The position numbers and the translations under genes were made by a program. The notes below the pieces were generated by a model. It searched no databases, was not told where the DNA came from, and saw only the letters and a program-made list of their open reading frames with translations. This document shows positions 8,838 through 15,920 of a DNA stretch of 64,000 nt, piece by piece (positions within the stretch are counted from its first letter, which is position 1; each line of letters opens with the position of its first letter). Origin of the DNA: Fibrobacter intestinalis (GTDB taxonomy: Bacteria; Fibrobacterota; Fibrobacteria; Fibrobacterales; Fibrobacteraceae); assembly GCF_900167415.1 (NCBI RefSeq), contig NZ_FUWU01000002.1, positions 60,323 to 124,322 on the forward strand. Reading direction: 5' to 3'.

Positions 8838-9590
8838 TTAGAAGTTGTAGCTGAAGTTTACATCGAAATGGGTCGCGTCGCCGTCGATATCGCCGGAGCG
8901 CATCTTGATTTTGCCATCGACAGCCATTGCTTCGTTAATGGCGTATGCCGCACCAATCCAGAGGTTGAACTGATTGTCGCCGGCATTGTCTTCCCAAGCG
9001 CCTGCGCCGTTCCATTCGTCGTCAGTCAGCTTGTATTTGAACTCGATTCCGGCAAAGGGGGTCAGCCCGATTTCCTTAATCGTGTAGCCGATTTCTGCGC
9101 CTGTATTAAAAACGAGTCCACGTTCAAAATCGTTGTGTTCAAAACCCCAGTCCAGACCGGCTTCCACTCCCAAGAGGAGCTGCGGAATAAGTTCCTTGTA
9201 GAACTGTCCACCGAAGTAGATGGCCCATTCGTCCGAACCGATGTAGCCGCCTTCGCCTTCGTCGCCAAACGGGATGTTCAAATCCAAGAAGATGTTGACC
9301 ATTTCTGGAAGAACGGCGTAACGCGCGCCAAAGGTAAAGTCGGTAAGGCCGCTGCCGTCCGGATCATCTTGAGAGGCGAATCCAAAGGACTGCAAGGATA
9401 ATTCCAAGTTCGGAATGACAACATAGCGACCGCTGACGTTGATACCCCATCCGGACCAAGGATCGTCGGTGTCGTATTTGAACTGACCCTTTACGGTTCC
9501 TTTACCGGCTTCCGGAATTTTGTAATAATCCCAAGTCGCAAAGCTCGATGCGGCAACGAGCGCAACAGCGAGAGCTATTTTCTTGAACAT
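8838..9590 (-). CDS. Outer-membrane beta-barrel protein, porin-like
   Basis: A 250-residue protein with a classic signal peptide (MFKKIALAVALVAASSFA, cleavage about residue 18). Alternating hydrophobic strands and turn-rich segments follow, ending in the strand FDVNFSYNF with a terminal Phe, the usual signature of BAM-inserted barrels. Aromatic and acidic residues dominate the loops. Function is probably a small porin or outer-membrane structural protein; no specific family is recognised. A GGAGA ribosome binding site precedes the ATG at 9590. A TATTTTTG promoter element lies at 9620-9627, giving a leader of about 25-30 nt. It is monocistronic, with its own terminator. Confidence 0.8.
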   Translation of the reverse strand: MFKKIALAVALVAASSFATWDYYKIPEAGKGTVKGQFKYDTDDPWSGWGINVSGRYVVIPNLELSLQSFGFASQDDPDGSGLTDFTFGARYAVLPEMVNIFLDLNIPFGDEGEGGYIGSDEWAIYFGGQFYKELIPQLLLGVEAGLDWGFEHNDFERGLVFNTGAEIGYTIKEIGLTPFAGIEFKYKLTDDEWNGAGAWEDNAGDNQFNLWIGAAYAINEAMAVDGKIKMRSGDIDGDATHFDVNFSYNF

Positions 9591-9619
9591 CTTTGTCTCC
9601 TATTTTATTATGTGTGCCC

Positions 9620-9627
9620 CAAAAATA
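9620..9627 (-). promoter_or_regulatory. TAnnTTTG promoter element of the outer-membrane protein gene
   Basis: TATTTTTG on the minus strand, 30 nt before the ATG at 9590, with T-rich sequence upstream. It matches the Bacteroidetes -7 consensus TAnnTTTG. Confidence 0.5.
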
Positions 9628-9680
9628 GAATGAAGTAAAAATTTTGTAAAGCGTCGTGTAAGCGCAATCACAAGGAAAGG

Positions 9681-9857
9681 TTAAGGCGATTTTTTGGGGG
9701 GAACTTTCGCCTTTTTGTTTGGGGAGGATTTGTTCTTGGACGCGTCAAAAGGGAAGAAGAATTTTCCTTCCAGGATGCAGCCAGGTGCTCCGGGGTCGCA
9801 TTCCTGATTCCGGCGATTGCAGTGCGTTTCGCTTAAAAAGCGGCATTCCCAACTCAT
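9681..9857 (-). CDS. Small four-cysteine protein
   Basis: A 58-residue frame, ATG at 9857 to TAA at 9681, with AGAGGT 5-6 nt upstream. It starts 18 bases after the stop of the lipoprotein gene, so the two probably share a transcript. The sequence holds four cysteines (positions 5, 13, 20, 27) in the pattern C-x7-C-x6-C-x6-C around DPGAPGC, then GKFFFPFD and a Lys/Pro-rich tail. There is no signal peptide. The cysteine spacing and good ribosome binding site argue for a real gene; function unknown. It could bind metal, or the window could show a chance frame. Confidence 0.5.
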   Translation of the reverse strand: MSWECRFLSETHCNRRNQECDPGAPGCILEGKFFFPFDASKNKSSPNKKAKVPPKKSP

Positions 9858-9875
9858 ACGATACCTCTGTGAAAA

Positions 9876-10265
9876 TCAGCGTCTTGGCGGCGGTGGGGGA
9901 GGATAGTCGTCCGGCCTTCCGCGGTGCCTTCTGGGCGGTGGCGGCAAATAATGATGATGGTAGTGAAATTGCCATTCGACTTGCGGGGCGTAATGCGGAC
10001 GGTAGGTTTCGCAAAAAACGGTCGAGTCGGCGGCGAGGTAGCAGAAGGTTTCCGACGATTGCCCGCGGCATTCGGAACCGTAGCAGACCTTGCAGCGGTA
10101 AACGCCTTCTGGAGTGTAAAAGCAGCGCTGTTCGGAATAGACGGTGGGCAAATCGCTTTGAACGACGCAGGAACTCAAGAAAAGAAAAAGGACCAGCCCG
10201 ATTCCTTTGCGGAAAGAAACCGTTGCGTGCAACCTTTGAAGAGCATAAAATGGAAGAAAGGGCAT
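9876..10265 (-). CDS. Small lipoprotein with Pro-rich tail
   Basis: A 129-residue protein with an N-terminal signal ending in a lipobox (LVLFLFLSSC, Cys at about 33), so it is predicted to be lipid-anchored in the envelope. The mature part has six cysteines (CFYTPEG, CKVCYGSEC, FCYLA, FCETY), a His cluster (HYHHHY) and a Pro/Arg-rich end. The start at 10265 has GAGG 7 nt upstream. It follows gpsA by 53 bases on the same strand and precedes the small Cys protein. No known family is recognised. Confidence 0.65.
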   Translation of the reverse strand: MPFLPFYALQRLHATVSFRKGIGLVLFLFLSSCVVQSDLPTVYSEQRCFYTPEGVYRCKVCYGSECRGQSSETFCYLAADSTVFCETYRPHYAPQVEWQFHYHHHYLPPPPRRHRGRPDDYPPPPPPRR

Positions 10266-10318
10266 TTTACCTCGTCAGCGTTTGAGTGGCGGCATTCCTT
10301 CCGTGGTTCCCGGTGAGG

Positions 10319-11326
10319 CTATTCTTCTTCGGACTTGAGATCCCGCAGCATCAGCATTTCGATAATGTCGGCGGGCTTTTTATTGTTGAAAAGCACTTCG
10401 TAAACCGCATTGACAATGGGCAGTTCCACGTGAACGCTGTCTGCCAGGGCTTTTGCGCTTTTGCAAGTCGGAACGCCTTCGGCGATCATGGTCATGTGCC
10501 CCATAATCTGCTCCAGAGTCTCGCCTTTGCCAATGCATTCCCCGACGTAGCGGTTCCGGCTGTGCTGGGAAAGGCAGGTCACAATCAGGTCGCCCATGCC
10601 GGCAAGCCCGGCGAATGTCCGAGGGTTGGCTCCGAGAGCGCGTCCCAATCGGCAGATTTCCGCTTGGCCGCGGGTGATGAGCGCCGCTCGGGTATTGTCG
10701 CCCGCACCGATGCCGTAAAGCACGCCGCTTGCGATAGCGATGACATTCTTAATCGCGCCGCAAAGTTCGACTCCCACCTGATCCGTCGAGGTATAGACGC
10801 GAAGATAATTGTTGCTCATGAGCTGCTGCACTTTTTGGGCAGAAGCTTCGTGGGGGCACGCGGCGACGATGGTCGTGTAAACCCGACGGGAAACTTCTTC
10901 GGCGTGGGTCGGTCCGCTGAGGGTCACGACGTGTTCGCTGGAGAGCCAGGGGACGTTTTCAAAAAGGACTTCGCTCATACGCTGGTTGGTGCCTTCCAGA
11001 ATGCCTTTGGTCGCGCAGACGACAAGGGGAATCTGGCCTTCGGGTTTGCACTTGGCGAATTCCTTGGCGACGTTTCCCATGAATTGTGACGGGACGACGA
11101 ATAAGACGACTTCCGCTCCGGCAAGGGATTTTTTCATGTCGGTGGTATAGGTGAACGATTCCGGGAAAATAACACCGGGAAGCTTGTCTTTATATTGATG
11201 TTCCGTCGAAAGCAAATCGACTTCTTTTTGTGAAAAAGTCCAAAAGGAAACCTGATGACCGTTGTCGAAAAGGACTTGCCCGAGGGTGAGTCCCCATCCG
11301 CCGGTGCCGATAATAGTGACGTTCAT
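10319..11326 (-). CDS. gpsA: NAD(P)-dependent glycerol-3-phosphate dehydrogenase
   Basis: It reduces dihydroxyacetone phosphate to sn-glycerol 3-phosphate, the entry into phospholipid synthesis. The 335-residue product has the N-terminal Rossmann motif IIGTGGWGLTLG (residues 4-15), the GpsA stretch VVCATKGI, SGPTHAEEV, and the catalytic domain around GVELCGAIKNVIAIASG with K at the active site, plus NTRAALITRG and LAGMGDLIVTC. The length is typical. AAGGTTGG precedes the ATG at 11326. It lies 27 bases after plsY, whose product consumes its product, so the pair forms a phospholipid-precursor operon. Confidence 0.95.
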   Translation of the reverse strand: MNVTIIGTGGWGLTLGQVLFDNGHQVSFWTFSQKEVDLLSTEHQYKDKLPGVIFPESFTYTTDMKKSLAGAEVVLFVVPSQFMGNVAKEFAKCKPEGQIPLVVCATKGILEGTNQRMSEVLFENVPWLSSEHVVTLSGPTHAEEVSRRVYTTIVAACPHEASAQKVQQLMSNNYLRVYTSTDQVGVELCGAIKNVIAIASGVLYGIGAGDNTRAALITRGQAEICRLGRALGANPRTFAGLAGMGDLIVTCLSQHSRNRYVGECIGKGETLEQIMGHMTMIAEGVPTCKSAKALADSVHVELPIVNAVYEVLFNNKKPADIIEMLMLRDLKSEEE

Positions 11327-11353
11327 AATACCAACCTTTTTTCTTGCAGAAAG

Positions 11354-12016
11354 TTAAACTTTTTTTCTTTTTTTGCCAAAGCCGTTTTCCGTTCCGTTCA
11401 GCAGACGCCGGATGTTGGCTTTGTGTTTGAAAATAACAAAAACCGCGACCAGCCAGGCAACCGCCAAAATCCCAGTGTGAATCTTGTCATGCGGGTATAG
11501 GGCGGGTTCCAGATAGCCGAAAAGGGAAAGCCCCGCGAGAGCGATGCAAGCCCCGATGCTTCCGACTGAAACATATTTGGTGGAAAGGGTCAGAACGAGC
11601 CAGACGGCAAAGGAAAGGAGAGCGGTGACAGGAGCGATGGCGAGAAAAACGCCGAAAGCGGTCAGCACGCCCTTGCCCCCACGAAATCCGGCAAAACAGG
11701 TGAAACTGTGCCCGAGAATCGCAAGAATCCCGCAGACGAGAGGCAACCAGAAAAAGTCGGAACCGCCGTTTGCCTTTGACGCTTCGTTCATCCAGATGGC
11801 GATGGTCGGGGCGAAGAATCCCTTCAGCAAATCCACGACGACGACGGGAAGCGCGGGTTTGACGCCCAATACGCGGAACGTGTTCGTGAGTCCCGAATTT
11901 TTGGATCCGAAATCGCGGATGTCGTAATCTTTACCGTTTACGATTTTGGCGACCCAGATGGCGGTCGGGATGGCTCCCAAAAGATACGCTATCGGAAGCG
12001 AGAGTAAACTGTTCAA
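11354..12016 (-). CDS. plsY: Glycerol-3-phosphate acyltransferase PlsY
   Basis: An integral membrane enzyme that transfers the acyl group of acyl-phosphate to glycerol 3-phosphate. The 220 residues contain the three PlsY loops: FGSKNSGLTNTFR, GHSFTCFAGFRGGKGVLTAFG, and a C-terminal loop (PHDKIHTG), separated by hydrophobic segments. The start is a TTG at 12016 with AAAGGA upstream, because the conserved N-terminus (LPIAYLLGAIPTAIWVAK) begins there. It overlaps the end of der by 86 bases, which is unusually long and suggests translational coupling or a recent extension of Der. Confidence 0.92.
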   Translation of the reverse strand: MNSLLSLPIAYLLGAIPTAIWVAKIVNGKDYDIRDFGSKNSGLTNTFRVLGVKPALPVVVVDLLKGFFAPTIAIWMNEASKANGGSDFFWLPLVCGILAILGHSFTCFAGFRGGKGVLTAFGVFLAIAPVTALLSFAVWLVLTLSTKYVSVGSIGACIALAGLSLFGYLEPALYPHDKIHTGILAVAWLVAVFVIFKHKANIRRLLNGTENGFGKKRKKV

Positions 12017-13361
12017 GGTCTTCGTCCTTTCTTAAAGTGAGTTTGCTGTCGAAATTCAGGCGGAGCGGTGCACCGTTCAAGCGGAACGCTTCGTAAAACG
12101 TCTTGAGAAGGTAACGCTTGTAGGATTCATCTACGGCGTCGGGGCGTCGGGTTTCGATATCGATGACCGGCGGCTCCACCATGATTTGGCAGGCGCGGGT
12201 CAGCTTGACAAGGCGTCCGGCGTGAGCGGGGTGCGGATTTTTGGCAATCGCTTCGGCAAAGACTTCGGCGACCCGGTCGCGCCCGATGACGCGGCGGCAG
12301 TTGGCATAGACGGAACGGATTTCTTGCAGAATGCGGTGAACCCGCAGCCCTTCTTTCGCACTGATGGAAAGAATCGGGATGTATTCAAAAAGCGGTTCCC
12401 GATCCCGCATTTCCTTGACCATGCGGTCGAAGGATTTTTCCGTTTTGTCGGGAAGGATGTCCCACTTGTTCAAAATCAGAATCAGGCCTTTTCCCGCCTG
12501 GCGAATGTCCTGGATAATCCGGAAATCCTGTTCGGAGATGCCCAGCGTGGAGTCGATGACCAGCAGGGACAAGTCGGAGCGGCGAATGCTTTCCTGCGAG
12601 CGCATATTGCTGAAAATTTCCACTTCGTCTTCGACCTTGGCTTTTTTACGCAGCCCGGCGGTGTCCGTCACGACGAATTTTTCCCCGTTGGCGGTGAAGG
12701 TACAGTCGATGGAGTCGCGGGTCGTTCCCGGAATGTCCGAAACGACGGCGCGTTCTTCGCCGAGAAGCCGGTTGAGAAGAGTCGATTTGCCCGCGTTCGG
12801 TCTGCCCAGAATGGCAAAGCGGATTGGGCGCTTTTCTTCTTTGTCCGAAGCGGTTTTGTTCGGAAGAAGGGAAATCACTTCGTCCAGCAGAGAAAGACAG
12901 GCGTATCCCGTAAGGGCGCTGATGGTGCGGGGCTGGCCCATGCCGAGAGAAAGAAGTTCCCAGCATTCGCTGCGGTCTTCGGGGCGTTCGCTCTTGTTCG
13001 CGACCAGAAGGACCTGCTTGTCGAGACGGCGAATCATTTTGGCGAACTGGTCGTCGAGTTTGGTAATGCCCACCCGTACATCGACCATAAAAAGGACCAA
13101 ATCCGATTCCTGGATGGCGGTGAAAATTTGCTCGCGCACGTTGGCGGCAAGGACATCGATAGTTTCGTCGGGAAGAAATCCTCCCGTATCGACTACGGTA
13201 AATTCTCGCCCATGATACGTCGCTGTCTGGTAATGGCGATCGCGGGTGACACCTTCCCTGTCCGAAACGACTGCAGCCCGGCGTCCGAGAATGCGGTTAA
13301 ACAAAGAGGACTTTCCCACATTCGGGCGTCCGACAATACAAACTACAGGTAATTTACTCAC
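11931..13361 (-). CDS. der: Ribosome-assembly GTPase Der (EngA)
   Basis: A double-GTPase needed for maturation of the 50S ribosomal subunit. The 476 residues carry two G domains, each with G1 (GRPNVGKSSL near 11-20; GRPNAGKSTL near 185-194), DTGG/DTAG and NKSE/NKWD motifs, then a KH-like domain (PVIDIETRRPDAVDESYKRYLLKTFYEAF). The last ~28 residues overlap plsY in another frame and are not typical of Der. The GTG start at 13361 has no ribosome binding site; a TATATTTG promoter element lies only 4 nt upstream, so the message is probably leaderless. der, plsY and gpsA run in one direction. Confidence 0.95.
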   Translation of the reverse strand: MSKLPVVCIVGRPNVGKSSLFNRILGRRAAVVSDREGVTRDRHYQTATYHGREFTVVDTGGFLPDETIDVLAANVREQIFTAIQESDLVLFMVDVRVGITKLDDQFAKMIRRLDKQVLLVANKSERPEDRSECWELLSLGMGQPRTISALTGYACLSLLDEVISLLPNKTASDKEEKRPIRFAILGRPNAGKSTLLNRLLGEERAVVSDIPGTTRDSIDCTFTANGEKFVVTDTAGLRKKAKVEDEVEIFSNMRSQESIRRSDLSLLVIDSTLGISEQDFRIIQDIRQAGKGLILILNKWDILPDKTEKSFDRMVKEMRDREPLFEYIPILSISAKEGLRVHRILQEIRSVYANCRRVIGRDRVAEVFAEAIAKNPHPAHAGRLVKLTRACQIMVEPPVIDIETRRPDAVDESYKRYLLKTFYEAFRLNGAPLRLNFDSKLTLRKDEDLEQFTLASDSVSFGSHPDRHLGRQNRKR

Positions 13362-13365
13362 GCTA

Positions 13366-13373
13366 CAAATATA
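13366..13373 (-). promoter_or_regulatory. TATATTTG promoter element, leaderless der
   Basis: TATATTTG on the minus strand, separated by TAGC from the GTG of der. The spacing leaves no room for a leader or ribosome binding site. Confidence 0.6.
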
Positions 13374-13607
13374 GATAAGGCTGCTTTTAAAAATGGTTAC
13401 GGCGAAGAAAAATGGAGTAGTGTTTAGCGGGGCGTTGGGTGTTGATGTTCAGAGTAAGCGTGAAGCAACCCACAGGGCACTGACAACTAGCCACAGTCTT
13501 CTTACGTATTTGCGAATCGAACAGGAAGAGTATTTTAATGTTTTTTTTTGCGCTTTCGTGGGACTAGTCGGCTTTTGGGAGAATATCTTTCTTTCAAGGA
13601 GTTTTAT

Positions 13608-15677
13608 ATGGATGGTTTTTGGAATAAGTTGCGGCCTGCGCTTTTTGCGGGCCTTCTCGCCCCGGGGCTTTGGGCTGTGCCGATGGACCCCACGCCTTTC
13701 ACCATAGACAATGCGGGCGATTCCCTGACTCTTCGGGAAGTCGGCGACGAGCATTACAGCTATACGCATACCCTCGACGGCTATATCGTCATCCGTGGAG
13801 AGGACGGCGTTTACCGTTATGCGGCGGAGGATGGGACAGAAGGAAAATTTCGTGCGAAGAACGCGGATTTGCGTAGCGATGCGGAAAAGGCCTATTTGAA
13901 GGAACTCGACAAGGACAAAGTCCAAAAGGCGCATTTCGAGAGGAATCCGGATCGGATTCTTTATCCAGACGACGAACGCGTGGAACGGGCCCCCTGGGTT
14001 CCGACCGTGGACACGTCCTTTTCCGCCGAGATGCCGCAGAGGCTTCCGCCCGCTTCGGGATATGTGAAAGGTACGAACCGCTTCCCCGTCTTGCTCGTGG
14101 AAAGCCCGGATATGGCAAACTGCGATTCGGCGGCGTTTTATGCGCTGACCAACGCTGCGGGCTACTCGGACAGAGGACATATCGGCTCCGTCAGGGATTA
14201 CTTCGTTTCGCAATCGGGCGGGCTTTTTGTGCCGACTTTTGATGTGTATCCGGTGCGGGTAGAGAATTCCCTGTCCAGCTATGCCAAAAAGGAGGGCCGT
14301 CTCATCAAGGAGGCAATCGACGTGCTGCTTTCTAAATTTCCGAATTTTGATGCACAAAAGTACGATGCCGATAACGACGGGGAAATCGACGCTGTCGCTG
14401 TGATGTATGCGGGTCGGAAGGAGGACGCAAGTTCTCTCGGCGGCTTCGCCTATATGTTGCAATACAGTAACAGCTTGAACGATGGAGTCGGTCGGCGACC
14501 GGCGGGAAAAGGCAAGTTCTTCAACCGGTACTTTATATTGCCGCAGAAGAATTACTGGAAAGAAATGTATATTGCGCCATTTATCCACGAATTCAGCCAT
14601 ACGATGGGACTCAAGGATCATTACTGCGCCCATAGTACGAAATGCAATACGGATGATTACACGGACAGCGTATATCAGGCTCCAGGCGCTCACGCTTGGG
14701 ACGTGATGGGAACCGGAATGTACAACGGTCCCGCGCTGGGGGCGACTCCGGTAGGTTATAGCGCTTTTGAAAAGGCTTTCATGGGCTGGATTTCCTACAA
14801 GCCGTTCGATAATTCGTCTGCGGTTTCCGTCTTGACTCCTTTCAATACGACCAATGTCGCCTACAAAATTCCTGTCGAAGGCAAGGACGACGAATGGTTC
14901 ATTTTGGAAAATCGGCAACGGACAGGTTGGGACGCGTATCTTCCGCATCACGGGATGCTGATATGGCATATCGACTATAATGAAAGAGCCTGGAAGCAAG
15001 ACACTCTGAATAATTTTTCTGCGCATCAGCGTGTCGATGTCGTCGAGGCGGGAAACCTGAAAATCAATTCCTATAGCGATGGTTTTTATTATTCAACGGC
15101 AAAGGCCAATTTGATGGACGACCCGTTTCCGGGTTCGCAGAATGTGACCGCTTTTTCATTTACCGCTTGGGACGGAAATTCGTTGGGAGTGAATTTGTAT
15201 AACATCCGGGAAGAGAGTGATGGTATTGTCTGCTTTGCGACGCGGGAAGGCATTTCAATAACCGCATGCCCCGATGAAAGTTCCTTGACAAGCTCTAGTT
15301 CCGGCGCGGAATCGAGCTCTAGCTCTGTTGCTGGTTCGAGTTCCAGTTCGGAATCGAGTTCCAGCTCCGGGTTCGTGGAAAGCTCGTCTTCGCTGGGCGA
15401 GTTCCTTTCGAGTTCTTCGGCTACGATGGCAGTCGTCCAAGTGCAGTCCATGGGACATTCCGTTAAACTTTTCGGGACGACCCTTTCCGTGCAATCCGGA
15501 TTCTCCGGGCGGAAAATGGTTCGCGCCTACGACCTTTCGGGGAAGGAAGTTCTGCGAAAAACCTTCGACGATTTCTCGGCGGATATCGATTTGCGGGAAA
15601 TGTCTGGGCAAGTGCTTATCGTGAAGCTATCCGCGCAAGGGCGGACGCTCGAACTCAAACGTATCGCGGTGAATTGA
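13608..15677 (+). CDS. Secreted M6-family metalloprotease with C-terminal sorting-like domain
   Basis: A 689-residue secreted zinc protease. The start at 13608 follows AAGGAG by 6 nt. A signal peptide covers about residues 1-23 (LFAGLLAPGLWA). The catalytic M6/immune-inhibitor-A-like domain has HEFSHTMGLKD with zinc ligands H327, E328 and H331, within a typical context (YDADNDGEIDAVAVMYAG, WDVMGTGMYNG). A Ser-rich linker spans about 560-605. The last ~80 residues (MVRAYDLSGKEVL...GQVLIVKL) resemble a type IX secretion sorting domain, implying export to the surface. Likely role is extracellular protein degradation. It has its own terminator. Antisense 13449-15026 is a shadow. Confidence 0.88.
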   Translation: MDGFWNKLRPALFAGLLAPGLWAVPMDPTPFTIDNAGDSLTLREVGDEHYSYTHTLDGYIVIRGEDGVYRYAAEDGTEGKFRAKNADLRSDAEKAYLKELDKDKVQKAHFERNPDRILYPDDERVERAPWVPTVDTSFSAEMPQRLPPASGYVKGTNRFPVLLVESPDMANCDSAAFYALTNAAGYSDRGHIGSVRDYFVSQSGGLFVPTFDVYPVRVENSLSSYAKKEGRLIKEAIDVLLSKFPNFDAQKYDADNDGEIDAVAVMYAGRKEDASSLGGFAYMLQYSNSLNDGVGRRPAGKGKFFNRYFILPQKNYWKEMYIAPFIHEFSHTMGLKDHYCAHSTKCNTDDYTDSVYQAPGAHAWDVMGTGMYNGPALGATPVGYSAFEKAFMGWISYKPFDNSSAVSVLTPFNTTNVAYKIPVEGKDDEWFILENRQRTGWDAYLPHHGMLIWHIDYNERAWKQDTLNNFSAHQRVDVVEAGNLKINSYSDGFYYSTAKANLMDDPFPGSQNVTAFSFTAWDGNSLGVNLYNIREESDGIVCFATREGISITACPDESSLTSSSSGAESSSSSVAGSSSSSESSSSSGFVESSSSLGEFLSSSSATMAVVQVQSMGHSVKLFGTTLSVQSGFSGRKMVRAYDLSGKEVLRKTFDDFSADIDLREMSGQVLIVKLSAQGRTLELKRIAVN

Positions 15678-15685
15678 CGGCGAAG

Positions 15686-15726
15686 TTCCCCGGAGAATGT
15701 TCCTGCCGGGGAATAGCTTTTTTCTT
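15686..15726 (+). terminator. Terminator of the M6 protease gene
   Basis: TTCCCCGG, a 12-nt loop, then CCGGGGAA followed by TAGC and TTTTTT. It lies 9 bases after the stop codon. Confidence 0.85.
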
Positions 15727-15886
15727 TCGGCAATCTCTAAAAATTTCTTTTCAAAAAATCGTATGCACAAGAATGGCCGGTGGCTAGTGATAGTTTTTTA
15801 TCCCGTCATTGCACTAGCCACTATTTCCACTACTTGATTTTTCTTCACCAAAACCGTTTTTTGATCAAGCCTTTTCCGATTCTTTC

Positions 15887-15894
15887 TATCTTTG
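15887..15894 (+). promoter_or_regulatory. TAnnTTTG promoter element of alaS
   Basis: TATCTTTG, 26 nt before the alaS ATG, with TTTTTTG at 15857-15863 as a possible -33 element (spacing slightly long). Confidence 0.45.
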
Positions 15895-15920
15895 GTGCGG
15901 AAAAATCCAAAGGTATCATT

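Noticed and set aside
8394..8841. Several overlapping frames of 89-134 codons on both strands
   Set aside because: All are translations of the 41-bp minisatellite and its flanks; no start context or family.
12186..13352. 388-codon plus-strand frame
   Set aside because: Antisense to der, a conserved GTPase gene.
13449..15026. 525-codon minus-strand frame
   Set aside because: Antisense to the M6 protease, whose zinc motif, signal peptide and ribosome binding site are clear; the antisense product matches nothing.
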